This document shows, piece by piece, positions 22,531-33,586 of a stretch of DNA of 64,000 nt. The notes beneath the pieces are model-generated. The model saw only the letters and a list, made by a program, of their open reading frames with translations, was not told the origin of the DNA and did no database searches. The translations under genes were made by a program, and so were the position numbers. This DNA comes from Alteromonas sp. 1_MG-2023 (GTDB lineage: Bacteria; Pseudomonadota; Gammaproteobacteria; Enterobacterales; Alteromonadaceae), in contig NZ_JAUOQH010000001.1 in assembly GCF_030547075.1 (NCBI RefSeq), positions 1 through 64,000 of the forward strand, written 5' to 3'. The stretch's first letter is position 1. Every line of letters starts with the position of its first letter.

Positions 22531-25500
22531 TTAATGGTAGAGGATTGAAACGGCTTTTTCTCCCAAACATTGTTTGAGATCGTGCAAAAGTTGATCTTCT
22601 GGTGTAACAAACCACCGTGCACCACACGTAATCAGTGCTTCTGCATCAGGATGGGTTACTAATAAATGCACCGGGCAACTTCCGCCTTTAAAGGCCTGCA
22701 AGATAGATTGCATTTGATTAATCTTTTTCGGTTCAAGCAACTGGGTTTCAACATTTAACGCCAATGCTCTCGCGTTTTTCTCCCGTGCCTGAACAATGTC
22801 CATTACATCACGGGCGGTGATTGTATTGCCCCCAGAGAAATCATCAAAGCTGACCTGTCCCTTTATGAGCAATATTCTGTCAGTTTCTAGCATAGATTCA
22901 TACTGTTCGAAGGTATCAGGGAAAAAACGAGCGTCTATTCGCGCACTTTTATCATCCAGTGTGACAATGGCCCAACGTCTTCCTCGCTTATTGGTCATTA
23001 CCCTAACCCCAAGCACTAAGCCAACAGCATTGGCCATTTGTTCTTTGCCTGTGGGTTTTAAGTCAACCAACCTTCCATCAGTGTAATGCCTAATTTCTTC
23101 TACGTACTGATTTATAGGGTGCCCTGTTAGGTATAAACCTAAGGTATCTTTTTCACCTTCCAACCATACTTTCTCTGGCCATAGCGGAACATCGGCAAAA
23201 GCTTGCTCTACTTCATCAGGCTCAGTCGTCAGCAATCCGAACATGTCCGACTGCCCAAACGATTCGGCTTTAGCGTGCTGCCCAGCCGCTGCGATAGCAT
23301 CGGGTAATGATGCCATGAGTGCAGCCCTGTGAGGCCCTAAATTATCTAACGCGCCGGCAAGTACTAGTTTTTCCAGCACCCGTTTATTAACACGCTTAAT
23401 ATCAATTTTTGCACAAAAATCGAATAAATCTTTAAACGCACCTTGGTTTTCTCTGGCTTCGATAATGGCTTCAATGGGGCCTTCACCTACCCCTTTAATA
23501 GCGCCAATGCCGTAAACAATTCTGCCTTTTTCATCGACGGTGAACTTATGCTTACCGGCATTTAAGTCTGGGGGTAATAACTCAAGACCCATTCGACTAC
23601 ATTCATCAACCAAGGTAACGATTTTATCGGTATTATCCATATCGGCCGACATTACCGCCGCCATGAATTCAGCAGGATAATGGGCTTTTAACCATAAGGT
23701 TTGATAAGACACCAGGGCGTAAGCAGCAGAGTGAGATTTGTTAAACCCGTAGCCTGCGAATTTTTCTACCAAGTCAAAGATTTTCATCGCCAAATCTGGG
23801 TCGATATTATTGTTCTTCGACCCTTCAGCGAACGCACCACGCTGCTTAGCCATTTCTTCTGGCTTTTTCTTACCCATAGCACGACGTAACAAATCGGCGC
23901 CACCTAGGGAATAGCCCGCCATTTCCTGTGCAATCTGCATTACCTGTTCTTGGTACAAGATAATGCCGTAAGTAGGCTCTAGAATTTCTTGCAAGCATTC
24001 GTGCTGGTATTCAGCATCGGGATAAGAAATAGCTTCTCGGCCGTGCTTACGGTCGATAAAGTTATCAACCATGCCCGACTGCAAAGGACCCGGTCTAAAT
24101 AAAGCTACCAATGCAATGATATCTTCAAAGCTATCCGGTTTAAGGCGTTTTATTAGCTCTTTCATGCCTCGGGATTCCAGCTGGAATACCGCGGTAGTTT
24201 CTGCATTTAATAGGGTTCTAAAGCTCTTTGAATCCACTAAAGGAATAGAGGTGATATCAATATCGATACCCTTCCCTTCCTTCACCATATCTATGGCCCA
24301 CTGAATAATGGTAAGGGTACGGAGCCCAAGGAAATCGAACTTAACCAGCCCAGCGGTTTCAACATCGTTTTTATCAAACTGAGTAACGGGGTTTTTTCCC
24401 TCATCGTCGCAGTAAAGGGGCGCAAAATCGGTAATGGTGGTAGGGGCTATCACTACACCACCAGCATGTTTACCTGCATTTCGCGTTACCCCTTCTAAAA
24501 TACGCGCCATATCGATAAGGTCTTTAACCTCTTCGTCTTGATCGTACACTTCAGGTAAACGAGGCTCGGCGGCAAACGCTTTTTCAAGGGTCATGCCTGG
24601 GTCTGGTGGAATAAGCTTTGAGATACGATCGACAAAACCGTAGGGGTGGCCTAATACACGCCCCACATCCCGAACCACGGCTTTAGCCGCCATCGTACCA
24701 AAAGTAATAATCTGCGATACCGCCTGACGACCATAAAGCTCGGCCACATGGTCGATAACTTCATCTCGTCTATCCATACAGAAATCGACATCGAAATCCG
24801 GCATTGATACCCGTTCAGGGTTAAGGAATCGTTCGAAGAGCAGGTCGAACTCAAGCGGGTCGAGGTCGGTAATATCTAATGCGTAAGCCACTAGCGAGCC
24901 CGCACCAGAACCACGACCTGGTCCTACTGGAATGTTGTTATCTTTACTCCACTGAATGAACTCCATTACGATAAGGAAGTAACCAGGGAAACCCATTTGG
25001 TTGATTACTTCTAACTCGATACGGAGTCTGTCGTCGTATTCGGGGCGTTTTTCTGCACGTACTTGTTCATCAGGAAACAGAAACGCTAAACGGCGTTCAA
25101 GCCCTTCTTCGGACACTTTTACCAAGAAATCTTCTGTGGTCATGCCGCCAGTAGGAAACTGGGGCAAAAAGTACTCGTCTAATCGAACAGTAACGTTACA
25201 TCGCTTAGCGATTTCAACCGTATTTTCAATGGCCTCAGGAATATCACTGAATAGCTCAACCATTTCTTCGCTGGTACGAAGGTACTGCTGGTCGCTGTAT
25301 CGTTTAGGTCTACGGGAATCATCTAGGGTGTAGCCATCATGAATACACACCCTTATTTCGTGCGCGTCGTAACCTTCTTTATTAATGAAGCACACTTCAT
25401 TGGTTGCCACTACAGGCAAACCTTCCCGTTCGGCACATTCTACTGCACGGTGTAAGTAATCTTCTTCCCCAGGGCGACCGGTACGAATTAGCTCAAGATA

Positions 25501-25995
25501 AAATCGGTCTGGAAAATGGGTTTGATAAAAAGCTAGCGATTCTGCTAGCAAACCGGTGTTGTTTTTAGTCAGGGCTACGCCTACATCCCCTAGCTGAGCA
25601 CCGGAGAGTATGATGACGCCTTCTGCATGTTCAATAAGCCACTCTTGATCGATAACCGCTCTATGCGCAACGTGACCTCGCAAATAGGCCTTAGAAATAA
25701 GAACCGTAATGTTCTTATAGCCTTCGTTATTCATGGCGAGCAAGGTAAGACGGAAAGGCTCATCACCGAAGGCTTCATTGGTCACCCAGAAATCGGTACC
25801 AATAATAGGCTTAATACCAAGCCCATGAGCGTTGGAATAAAACTTCACCAAACCACACATATTCATTTGGTCGGTAATTGCCACAGCCGGCATATTGTAC
25901 TCAGACACTTTGCTAAGTATGGGCTTAACCTTATTAAGCCCATCCATCATGGAATAATCGCTGTGTACGCGTAAATGAATAAAAGGCGAGGACAT
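22531..25995 (-). CDS. dnaE: DNA polymerase III subunit alpha
   Basis: This is the replicative polymerase catalytic subunit. The 1154-residue product has the N-terminal PHP domain ([12 protein letters not shown]), the family C polymerase core with catalytic aspartates in PDFDVDFC, the [11 protein letters not shown] motif, a helix-hairpin-helix region and a C-terminal OB fold (about 985-1070, [11 protein letters not shown] onward). The length is normal for proteobacterial DnaE1. The start is 2 bp beyond the rnhB stop, so the two are co-transcribed. Confidence 0.98.
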   Translation of the reverse strand: MSSPFIHLRVHSDYSMMDGLNKVKPILSKVSEYNMPAVAITDQMNMCGLVKFYSNAHGLGIKPIIGTDFWVTNEAFGDEPFRLTLLAMNNEGYKNITVLISKAYLRGHVAHRAVIDQEWLIEHAEGVIILSGAQLGDVGVALTKNNTGLLAESLAFYQTHFPDRFYLELIRTGRPGEEDYLHRAVECAEREGLPVVATNEVCFINKEGYDAHEIRVCIHDGYTLDDSRRPKRYSDQQYLRTSEEMVELFSDIPEAIENTVEIAKRCNVTVRLDEYFLPQFPTGGMTTEDFLVKVSEEGLERRLAFLFPDEQVRAEKRPEYDDRLRIELEVINQMGFPGYFLIVMEFIQWSKDNNIPVGPGRGSGAGSLVAYALDITDLDPLEFDLLFERFLNPERVSMPDFDVDFCMDRRDEVIDHVAELYGRQAVSQIITFGTMAAKAVVRDVGRVLGHPYGFVDRISKLIPPDPGMTLEKAFAAEPRLPEVYDQDEEVKDLIDMARILEGVTRNAGKHAGGVVIAPTTITDFAPLYCDDEGKNPVTQFDKNDVETAGLVKFDFLGLRTLTIIQWAIDMVKEGKGIDIDITSIPLVDSKSFRTLLNAETTAVFQLESRGMKELIKRLKPDSFEDIIALVALFRPGPLQSGMVDNFIDRKHGREAISYPDAEYQHECLQEILEPTYGIILYQEQVMQIAQEMAGYSLGGADLLRRAMGKKKPEEMAKQRGAFAEGSKNNNIDPDLAMKIFDLVEKFAGYGFNKSHSAAYALVSYQTLWLKAHYPAEFMAAVMSADMDNTDKIVTLVDECSRMGLELLPPDLNAGKHKFTVDEKGRIVYGIGAIKGVGEGPIEAIIEARENQGAFKDLFDFCAKIDIKRVNKRVLEKLVLAGALDNLGPHRAALMASLPDAIAAAGQHAKAESFGQSDMFGLLTTEPDEVEQAFADVPLWPEKVWLEGEKDTLGLYLTGHPINQYVEEIRHYTDGRLVDLKPTGKEQMANAVGLVLGVRVMTNKRGRRWAIVTLDDKSARIDARFFPDTFEQYESMLETDRILLIKGQVSFDDFSGGNTITARDVMDIVQAREKNARALALNVETQLLEPKKINQMQSILQAFKGGSCPVHLLVTHPDAEALITCGARWFVTPEDQLLHDLKQCLGEKAVSILYH

Positions 25996-25997
25996 AA

Positions 25998-26573
25998 TTA
26001 TTGAATCTCTTGTAGTAGTGCCTTAACTGGTTTAAAGCTTTTGCGATAACCGTCAATCACGCCATGGGTGGCGAGTGCTTCAAAGTGCGCTTTAGTAGGG
26101 TAGCCTTTATGGCCAGCAAAACCATACTCAGGATGTAATTCATCAAGTGCCAGCATATCGTTATCACGTTCTACTTTGGCGATGATGGAAGCGGCAGAAA
26201 TTTCAGCGTGTAAGCTATCGCCTTTGACCACAGCTTCTGCAGCATGAGGCCAATCAGGCAAACGGTTGCCATCAACACGAACAAAGTCTGGCGTTACCGC
26301 TAAGCCTTCGACAGCGCGCTTCATGGCTAACATGGTAGCATGGAGAATATTAAGGGTGTCGATTTCTTCTGGTGTGGCGCGCCCGATGTGCCAATAAAGC
26401 GCTTTCGCTTTTATTTCAGCGGCTAACGCAATGCGCTTTTTTTCACTGAGCTTTTTAGAGTCGGTTAACCCTACTATGGGGTTGGCAGGGTCGAGTATAA
26501 CGGCGGCGGTTACCACATCCCCAACAAGGGGGCCTCTACCAACTTCATCTACGCCGGCTATTAACTTATGCAA
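25998..26573 (-). CDS. rnhB: Ribonuclease HII
   Basis: RNase HII nicks RNA-DNA hybrids and removes single ribonucleotides from DNA. The 191-residue product has the N-terminal active site [15 protein letters not shown] (Asp9, Glu10) and later acidic residues in RVDGNRLP. Its start overlaps the end of lpxB by 8 bp, so translation is probably coupled. The order lpxB-rnhB-dnaE is the conserved one. Confidence 0.97.
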   Translation of the reverse strand: MHKLIAGVDEVGRGPLVGDVVTAAVILDPANPIVGLTDSKKLSEKKRIALAAEIKAKALYWHIGRATPEEIDTLNILHATMLAMKRAVEGLAVTPDFVRVDGNRLPDWPHAAEAVVKGDSLHAEISAASIIAKVERDNDMLALDELHPEYGFAGHKGYPTKAHFEALATHGVIDGYRKSFKPVKALLQEIQ

Positions 26574-27714
26574 ACAATTCCTCCACTACAGCTTGTGCTG
26601 CTGTTTTATCAGCATTGCATTTTAGCGTATGGTGGAGGTCGGTGAAACGGGAAATTAAGTCAGTGTTGTCACTGTCGAAATAGGCAAGGGATTGCTGGCT
26701 TAATGTATCTGGATTTACGTCTTCTTGAAGCAGCTCTGGTACTAACGCTTCATTAGCCAATAAATTGGGTAAGGCGAAAAAAGGCGCCTTATACAAACGC
26801 TGCATTATTTTATAGGTTATTGGCGAGAGCTTATACGCCACTACCATGGGCCGTTTACACAGCATAGCTTCTAATGTAGCCGTACCTGAGGCGAGCAATA
26901 TAACATCGCTGGCAATCATAGCGTCGCGAGACGTCCCCTCAGTAACGTGAATAGGCAGCCTTTTACTGGCATTATTAGCCTCTTTCAACATACCATTAAT
27001 TTGCTCAAGCCGATGCGTATTGGCAGCGGGAATAACAAACTCAATATCGGGTCTCTGGGAGGCTATTTTTTCCATTGTCTCGATAAAAATAGGGAGAAGT
27101 GTTTCTACTTCACCACGGCGAGAGCCTGGCAAAACAGCTAAAACCGACTTATCGATGGGCAAATTAAGAGCTTCGCGAGAGGCGTGCTGATCTGGTGTAA
27201 GCGCAATGCTATCTGCCATAGTATGACCAACAAAGGTATAGGGTACATCGTACTTATCATAAACTTGCTGCTCGAAGGGAAACAAACCGAGTACACGGCC
27301 TGCGGCCTTGGCAATCTTATGAACACGCTTTTCACGCCACGCCCAAATAGTAGGGCTGACGTAATGGATGGTTTTAACACCCTTCGCTTTAAGTTCTTTT
27401 TCTACCCGCAGGTTAAAATCAGGGGCGTCTATACCAACAAAAATGTCTGGCGGGTTATCAGAAAAATGCGCGAGCAGCGCTTTTTTGACTTTTAAAATAG
27501 CGGGTAGATGGGACAGTACTTCAACTAACCCCATTACAGATAAGGTTTCCATATCAAATAAGCTATGAAAACCTTGAGCCTGCATGTTAGGCCCGCCTAT
27601 CCCTTCAATAATTGCATCAGGGTATAGGCGTTTTAATTCGCCAACCATACCGGCAGCGAGTACATCACCTGATGGCTCGCCTGCCACCATTGCAATACGC
27701 AAAGGTTTACTCAT
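26566..27714 (-). CDS. lpxB: Lipid-A-disaccharide synthase
   Basis: LpxB joins UDP-diacylglucosamine and lipid X to form the lipid A disaccharide at the inner membrane. The 382-residue product begins with the family signature [16 protein letters not shown] and carries [23 protein letters not shown] and the nucleotide-binding [12 protein letters not shown]. The length is typical. It lies 15 bp after lpxA. Confidence 0.97.
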   Translation of the reverse strand: MSKPLRIAMVAGEPSGDVLAAGMVGELKRLYPDAIIEGIGGPNMQAQGFHSLFDMETLSVMGLVEVLSHLPAILKVKKALLAHFSDNPPDIFVGIDAPDFNLRVEKELKAKGVKTIHYVSPTIWAWREKRVHKIAKAAGRVLGLFPFEQQVYDKYDVPYTFVGHTMADSIALTPDQHASREALNLPIDKSVLAVLPGSRRGEVETLLPIFIETMEKIASQRPDIEFVIPAANTHRLEQINGMLKEANNASKRLPIHVTEGTSRDAMIASDVILLASGTATLEAMLCKRPMVVAYKLSPITYKIMQRLYKAPFFALPNLLANEALVPELLQEDVNPDTLSQQSLAYFDSDNTDLISRFTDLHHTLKCNADKTAAQAVVEELFA

Positions 27715-27729
27715 TATCGCGGGCTCATG

Positions 27730-28500
27730 TTATCTAATGATGCCGCGCTCTGCGTTCTTTAAGAACTCAGTCATCAGGGCAACAGCATCAAAACTTGCTT
27801 CTTGCGAAGAAAGAATCTCTACGGCTTCAGCCACGGTATTACCTTCACGGTAAATGACTTTATAGGCGCGTTTAATGGCCATTATTTCATCTTTACTGAA
27901 ACCACGACGACGCAAACCTTCGGAGTTAATACCCTGAGGAATATTTTTTGTGCCGCTAACCATCACAAAAGGAGGCGTATCGCGAAGAATAATACCACCA
28001 GCACCTAAGAACGCATGTGCACCTACTTTACAAAATTGGTGAATGCCAACCGCACCGCCCACAATAACGAAATCATCGATGTGAACATGCCCAGCAACGG
28101 CTACATTATTAGCTAAAATAATGTCATTGCCTAACACGCAATCATGGGCAATGTGTGAATTCACCATAAATAAGCATCGTGAACCAATAATAGTTTCACT
28201 GTTATCTTGAATGGTGCCACGATGCACAGTCACGCCTTCACGAAATTCGTTGTCATCACCAATAATTAAATTTGTGGGTTCACCAGCATATTTTTTATCT
28301 TGGCAATCTTCACCAATTGATGAAAATTGATAGAAGGTATTATTCTTGCCAATGCGGGTGGTGCCGCGAACAACCACATGAGACTTCAATACACAGCCAT
28401 CGCCAATCGTCACATCATCATCAATCACACAAAATGGACCAATAGTGACGTTTTCGCCAATAGATGCTTTATCTGAAATTACCGCAGTAGGATGGATCAC
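27730..28500 (-). CDS. lpxA: UDP-N-acetylglucosamine acyltransferase
   Basis: LpxA carries out the first step of lipid A synthesis, transferring a hydroxyacyl chain from acyl carrier protein to UDP-GlcNAc. The 256-residue product is a left-handed beta helix with many hexapeptide repeats (IGENVTIGPFCVI, HIAHDCVLGNDIILANN) and a C-terminal helical domain. The catalytic His lies in the VNSHIAHDC segment. It starts 1 bp after the fabZ stop. Confidence 0.97.
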   Translation of the reverse strand: MIHPTAVISDKASIGENVTIGPFCVIDDDVTIGDGCVLKSHVVVRGTTRIGKNNTFYQFSSIGEDCQDKKYAGEPTNLIIGDDNEFREGVTVHRGTIQDNSETIIGSRCLFMVNSHIAHDCVLGNDIILANNVAVAGHVHIDDFVIVGGAVGIHQFCKVGAHAFLGAGGIILRDTPPFVMVSGTKNIPQGINSEGLRRRGFSKDEIMAIKRAYKVIYREGNTVAEAVEILSSQEASFDAVALMTEFLKNAERGIIR

Positions 28501-28501
28501 G

Positions 28502-28951
28502 TTAGGTCATCTCTCTCATTGCACACATAAACTCTGCAACACATACATTTTCGCCATCAACAGTTGCAACGCCTTTAAACTTCCAGATGCCGCGTCTTTC
28601 TTTTACTAAAGCGATGTCGAATTCTAATCTATCACCAGGGACGACTGGACGTTTAAATCGTGCGTTGTCAATTCCTGCATATAAATACAATTTATCACTT
28701 TTACCCATGGTCTTAAAACCAAGAACGCCAGCAGCCTGTGCCATCGCCTCTAAAATAAGTACACCTGGAAAAATAGGACGGCCTGGGAAGTGCCCGGTAA
28801 AGCAAGGCTCGTTAAAAGTGATATTTTTATATGCTTTAATTGATTCACCCAGAACGTAGTCTGTTACTCGATCAACCAACAGGAACGGGTATCTGTGTGG
28901 TAGTAACGACAGAATTTCCTGGATTTCTATGGTATTGAGTGAAGTGGTCAA
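28502..28951 (-). CDS. fabZ: 3-hydroxyacyl-ACP dehydratase FabZ
   Basis: FabZ dehydrates 3-hydroxyacyl-ACP in fatty acid elongation and competes with LpxA for hydroxyacyl-ACP. The 149-residue hot-dog fold protein has [11 protein letters not shown], the catalytic His54 in FTGHFPGRP and Glu68 in LILEAMAQ. Here fabZ is the first gene of its operon: upstream there is a terminator rather than lpxD. Confidence 0.97.
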   Translation of the reverse strand: MTTSLNTIEIQEILSLLPHRYPFLLVDRVTDYVLGESIKAYKNITFNEPCFTGHFPGRPIFPGVLILEAMAQAAGVLGFKTMGKSDKLYLYAGIDNARFKRPVVPGDRLEFDIALVKERRGIWKFKGVATVDGENVCVAEFMCAMREMT

Positions 28952-29049
28952 AAACTATCTCCTATAGTGCAAGCATGACCTTAAAACGGTTTCATGGTCA
29001 CAAGCTCGCCGTAAATTACTAAAACGGCGGCAACCATACGCTGTTAAGC

Positions 29050-29093
29050 GCAAAAAACAAATCAGACCAACCCCTTTCGGGCGTTGGTCTGAT
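29050..29093 (-). terminator. Intrinsic terminator between skp and fabZ
   Basis: On the minus strand an 11-bp perfect stem (29061-29071 with 29083-29093) is followed by TTTGTTTTTTG. It lies 33 bp after the skp stop and separates bamA-skp from fabZ-lpxA, where lpxD would normally sit. Confidence 0.88.
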
Positions 29094-29125
29094 AAAATTA
29101 GCGATAAACAACCAGCATTAATGCC

Positions 29126-29641
29126 TTAGTTTACTTTGCTAACCTGTTCTAATACTTGCTCTGACATGTCGTATTGTTCTTTTACGAAAGGCGTAGCCGT
29201 TGCGTTAAGTACAATGTCATAACCTTGTTTAGCCGCAACTGAGTCAATTGCTTGCTTGATAAGGCCAAATAATTTGTTTTGTTCTTCGTTGCTACGACGT
29301 TGAATATTTTGCTTAAGCGGTTGCGCTTTTTCAGCCAACTCTTCACGTACAGCCAACATTTTTTGCTCAAGATCTTTCTTTTCTTGTGCACTCATTGTTG
29401 CTGCATCACGTTGTAGACGTTCTGCGAAGAACTGACCATCACGTTGAAGTTGATTAACTTCTTCGATGCGGTCTTTAAACTCCATCTGAATGGCGTTTTG
29501 GATTTCAGCAGCCTGAGGCATAGCTTGAAAAATGCCTTGAACGTCAACAACAGCAATTTTTTGCTCTGCCATTACTGAAGTACTAACTAGTGCGCTACCA
29601 AGCATTGCACCTGCAACAATATGTTTAACCAACTGTTTCAA
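29126..29641 (-). CDS. skp: Periplasmic chaperone Skp (OmpH)
   Basis: Skp is a trimeric chaperone that holds unfolded outer-membrane proteins on the way to the Bam complex. The 171-residue product has a signal peptide ending near SVMA (about residue 25), a short body strand (QKIAVVDVQGIF) and long charged helices (about 50-130) forming the tentacles. It lies 56 bp after bamA on the same strand, the standard arrangement. Confidence 0.95.
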   Translation of the reverse strand: MKQLVKHIVAGAMLGSALVSTSVMAEQKIAVVDVQGIFQAMPQAAEIQNAIQMEFKDRIEEVNQLQRDGQFFAERLQRDAATMSAQEKKDLEQKMLAVREELAEKAQPLKQNIQRRSNEEQNKLFGLIKQAIDSVAAKQGYDIVLNATATPFVKEQYDMSEQVLEQVSKVN

Positions 29642-29697
29642 AAGGAACTCCTTTTATCCATCTTTTTATCTGGGTGCCAAAGGCCCCGTTTAATATT

Positions 29698-32175
29698 TTA
29701 GAATGTCTGACCGATATTAAAGGTGAAGAATTTAGCATCATCACCATCACGTTCTTGAATAGCTCTTGAGAAGCTAAATACCATCGGTCCCATTGGTGAA
29801 ATCCATTGTACCGAAATACCAGCGGAACTACGATACAGTGTCCAGTCAGAATAGTCCATTAGGGTACCATACTGAGTGCTAGACTGATCAAAGTCTTTAT
29901 ACTGGTCATAGTCGAACTCAGTATCCCATACGTTACCCACATCCACAAATAGACTAGTTCGTACCGAATTATCCATATCTGCTTCAACAAATGGTGTAGG
30001 TACGATTAACTCGATACCACCTAACGCCATGGCGTTACCACCTAAGCTTCGGCTAGATAATGTAATAAAGTCATCGCTAGGATCTGTAGGGTATACTTCG
30101 CCATCAGGGCCAGTTAATGAGCCGCTTGCAGAACGAATAATACCACGTGGGCCTACCGTGTTGTTTTCGAATCCACGTAGTGAATCTGAACCACCTGCGG
30201 TGAAGTTTTCAGTAAATGGCAATATTTGCTCGTTACCATCTACATCACTGTAACCGTTACCATAACCCATTCTAATTCGAGCTAATACTGACCAACGCTG
30301 GTTTCTTGTAAGTGGGAAATACCACTTACCGTCAAACAAGGTTTTAAAGTAATTCACATCTGAATTAGGTGTAGTAATACTGAATGATGCACGCTGCGAT
30401 GAACCGGCCGTAGGGAATAAACCACGGTTTAGTGTACTGCGACTCCAGCTTACGCTGGCTAGGTAGCTATGGTACTTAATAGGTGCATCAGGATCGTCGC
30501 CATCAAGGAACTGGTTATAAAACTGTTCCGTTTGCTCATAATAACCACGGTTATAAAGCTCAACGTTGCTATAGGTTAACCCGAAGTTGATTCGGTTAAA
30601 TTCATTTATTGGATAACCAATATTCGCGCCAACAGACCACTGTTTAGAGTTGTACTGGATAACGTTAAAGTCTGAACCATCAAACTCACTGTAACCTAGC
30701 GTGCCACCTAAGCTGATACCATCTATGGTGAAATATGGATCATTATAGGTAATTTGCGCCGAGCGTTGGTAAGACACCGTGCTTAAGTTTAAGCCCACCC
30801 GCTTACCAGTACCCAAGAAGTTATCTTGTTGAATACCCGCTTGAAGGCTTAACTTCGTTTGGTCACCATAACCGATGCCTGCGTTAAATGAACCTGAAGG
30901 TTGCTCTTTAACGTTGAAGTTAACGTCTACCTGATCGTCTTGGCCTGGAATTCGGATAGTTTCAAACTCAACCTCTTCCATATAAGTAAGACGTGACAAC
31001 TGGTTCTTAGACGACTCAAGTAAGTTATTAGATAACCACGTGCCTTCCATTTGACTCACGTTTTGTCGCAACACGTTATCAGCAGTAACTACGTTACCGT
31101 TAAATTTAATGCGCTTAACATAAATACGTTTGCCTGGGTCTACTGATAAAGTCAGCTTAACTGTTTTATCTTCGTCGTTGATGCTAGGCACCGTAGTAAC
31201 CGATGGGTAAGCATAACCAAACCGACCAAGATACTTGCTGATAAATTCTTCCGTGTAGGTCACTTCCGCTTGGTTATAAAGCTCACCAGGCGTAAGGGGT
31301 AATACACGTTCAATGTATTCTTCATGACCAAGTACGTCGCCCACCAATTCCACTTCAGAAATAGTATATTGCTCGCCTTCACTCACGTTCATAGCAACGT
31401 AAATGCCCGATTTTTCTGGGGTCATTGATACTTGCGTTGAATCAACGTTAAAACGAAGGTAACCGCGGTCTAAGTAATGGTTGCGAAGAGATTCCATATC
31501 ACCTTGCAACGTTTGTTGCTGGTAGCGAGTTTCTGATAAGAAATCCCACCATGGTGTATCGAACTGAAGCTCAAACTGATCCATTAACTCGGCATCAGTA
31601 AAAATTTCGTTTCCAACAATGTTGATTTGTTGGATTTTCGCCGCATCGCCTTCTTCGAAAAGCAATTTTAAATCAACACGATTTCGAGGCAGCGGGGTAA
31701 TAATCGCGGTAACGTCAGCGTTATATTTACCAATACTGTAAAAGAAATCTTTTAGGCCATTCTCAATTGACGTTAGAACGGTCTTATCCAAAGGCTCACC
31801 TAATCGTACGCCATTGCCGTCTAAGCTTTCTTGGAGTTGCTCATCTTTAATATCATCGTTGCCCTCAAAAATAATGTTACTTATTGTGGGACGTTCGGCT
31901 ACGCGTACTACCAATGTGTTGCCGTCACGCAAAATTTCGACATTCTCGAAATGCGTTGAAGAGTACAGAGAACGAATAAGCTGTGTTACCCGAAAGGTAT
32001 TTAGCTCATCACCAACCTGAACTGGCAAATAGGTTAAGGCTGCACCTAGTGCTACTCGCTGTAGACCTTCTACTCGAATGTCTTCTACAACGAATTCACT
32101 ATTCTGCGCCGCAGCATTGGCAAAGCTAGCACTGGAAAAAATGGCTCCGGCTGCTACTAACTGTTTTAACTTCAT
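29698..32175 (-). CDS. bamA: Outer membrane protein assembly factor BamA
   Basis: BamA is the essential core of the machine that folds beta-barrel proteins into the outer membrane. The 825-residue product has a signal peptide (cut near NAAAQ), five POTRA domains (about 25-430, the first beginning FVVEDIRVEGLQRV) and a C-terminal 16-strand barrel. The conserved loop 6 motif appears as LRGF in GGSDSLRGFENN, and the chain ends in an aromatic residue (NIGQTF). It follows rseP by 58 bp. Confidence 0.97.
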   Translation of the reverse strand: MKLKQLVAAGAIFSSASFANAAAQNSEFVVEDIRVEGLQRVALGAALTYLPVQVGDELNTFRVTQLIRSLYSSTHFENVEILRDGNTLVVRVAERPTISNIIFEGNDDIKDEQLQESLDGNGVRLGEPLDKTVLTSIENGLKDFFYSIGKYNADVTAIITPLPRNRVDLKLLFEEGDAAKIQQINIVGNEIFTDAELMDQFELQFDTPWWDFLSETRYQQQTLQGDMESLRNHYLDRGYLRFNVDSTQVSMTPEKSGIYVAMNVSEGEQYTISEVELVGDVLGHEEYIERVLPLTPGELYNQAEVTYTEEFISKYLGRFGYAYPSVTTVPSINDEDKTVKLTLSVDPGKRIYVKRIKFNGNVVTADNVLRQNVSQMEGTWLSNNLLESSKNQLSRLTYMEEVEFETIRIPGQDDQVDVNFNVKEQPSGSFNAGIGYGDQTKLSLQAGIQQDNFLGTGKRVGLNLSTVSYQRSAQITYNDPYFTIDGISLGGTLGYSEFDGSDFNVIQYNSKQWSVGANIGYPINEFNRINFGLTYSNVELYNRGYYEQTEQFYNQFLDGDDPDAPIKYHSYLASVSWSRSTLNRGLFPTAGSSQRASFSITTPNSDVNYFKTLFDGKWYFPLTRNQRWSVLARIRMGYGNGYSDVDGNEQILPFTENFTAGGSDSLRGFENNTVGPRGIIRSASGSLTGPDGEVYPTDPSDDFITLSSRSLGGNAMALGGIELIVPTPFVEADMDNSVRTSLFVDVGNVWDTEFDYDQYKDFDQSSTQYGTLMDYSDWTLYRSSAGISVQWISPMGPMVFSFSRAIQERDGDDAKFFTFNIGQTF

Positions 32176-32233
32176 CTATTTTTCTTTTCCTGGCCGCGTT
32201 TTATGTTAGCTGTTTTATGTTTCCTGACTTTCA

Positions 32234-33586
32234 TCAGGCTATGCGAGCAATATCGTTCATAATAGCGATACCCATTATCATAAACAGAAGCACGCCACCG
32301 ATTCTGTAACCCCACTCCTGTACCGCGTCAGGCACAGGCTTGCCGGTAAGCCATTCCACAATGTAAAACATTAGGTGACCACCATCTAGCATTGGCAAGG
32401 GTAGTAAATTAATTATGCCTAAACTCACACTAATTAAGGCAAGAAAGCTCAAAAAGTAAGCCAAGCCGTATCCGGCACTGGTTCCAGCTCCTTGAGCAAT
32501 GGATATAGGCCCGCTTAAATTTTTCACCGATACATCACCGGTGAATAATTTGCCTATCATATCAACACTGAGTGTCATTAAGCGCCACGTTTTATCTAAC
32601 GCTCTTCCAACGGCCTCTACTATGCCATATTGATGAGTAAACACATACCCTTCAGGCCAAGGTTCAAACGTTGGACTTACCCCTAAATACCCAGTTTGGC
32701 CCTCTGGTGTATCGCGGCGCGCTATCGTTGCACGCAGTTGCTGGGGTTGTCCATCCCTTTCAATCGACAATTCAACCGATTCACCAGGGCTTTCAACAAT
32801 CACATCAACTAAGGCCTCCCAAGTGGTTAATTCATCGCCATTTAATGCGAGTAATTTATCACCTGTTTGCAACCCAGCCTCTTGCGCTGCACTGCCCTCC
32901 CCAACAAAACCAACCTCTAGCGTTGGATTTGGTCGAAAAGGGGTTATTCCAAGACTGCTTAAAGGAGACTCGTTATCAGAGTCAAAGTTCCAACCTTTAA
33001 TTGTAAATGTTACTTCTTTCTCTTTTTTGTCTTGGGTTAAAACGGTAATTAGCGCAGATTCTTGTCCAACATGAGACACCATTTCAAGGTTCACTGCTTC
33101 CCAATCTGGGGTGCTGCGACTTCCCACTTTAATCACTTCATCGCCCTGATTAATTCCAGCCTGAGCCGCAATACTTTCAGGTTCAATGCTTCCGATAACC
33201 GGCTTCACTGTTTGAAGGCCAACTAAGTACATTAGCCACAAGGCAAACACGGCGAAAATAAAATTTACCGCAGGGCCTGCAAAAATAATGGCCATTCGCT
33301 GTAGCACTGGCTTATGGTTAAAGGCTTTATGTTCTAATTCTGGCGGCACATCATCTATACGCCCATCCAGCATGCGCACATAACCACCGAGGGGGATCAT
33401 GGCAATGACATATTCGGTACCAGCTTTACTGGTTTTGCGCCAAAGAGGCTTACCAAATCCAATAGAAAAACGCTCAACTTGCACACCACAGCGACGGGCT
33501 ATATAAAAATGGCCCCACTCATGGACAGCCACTAATATCCCGAGCGTTACGATGAATGCACCTAAGCTCCATAAAAATCCTAACAC
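32234..33586 (-). CDS. rseP: Site-2 intramembrane protease RseP
   Basis: RseP cuts anti-sigma factor RseA inside the membrane to release sigma-E under envelope stress. The 450-residue product has the zinc motif HEWGH (22-26) in its first membrane helix, two periplasmic PDZ domains (about 120-310) and the second motif LPMLDGGH in a later helix (about residue 400). Its start overlaps the end of dxr by 7 bp. It stands just ahead of bamA, one of the targets of the stress pathway. Confidence 0.96.
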   Translation of the reverse strand: MLGFLWSLGAFIVTLGILVAVHEWGHFYIARRCGVQVERFSIGFGKPLWRKTSKAGTEYVIAMIPLGGYVRMLDGRIDDVPPELEHKAFNHKPVLQRMAIIFAGPAVNFIFAVFALWLMYLVGLQTVKPVIGSIEPESIAAQAGINQGDEVIKVGSRSTPDWEAVNLEMVSHVGQESALITVLTQDKKEKEVTFTIKGWNFDSDNESPLSSLGITPFRPNPTLEVGFVGEGSAAQEAGLQTGDKLLALNGDELTTWEALVDVIVESPGESVELSIERDGQPQQLRATIARRDTPEGQTGYLGVSPTFEPWPEGYVFTHQYGIVEAVGRALDKTWRLMTLSVDMIGKLFTGDVSVKNLSGPISIAQGAGTSAGYGLAYFLSFLALISVSLGIINLLPLPMLDGGHLMFYIVEWLTGKPVPDAVQEWGYRIGGVLLFMIMGIAIMNDIARIA

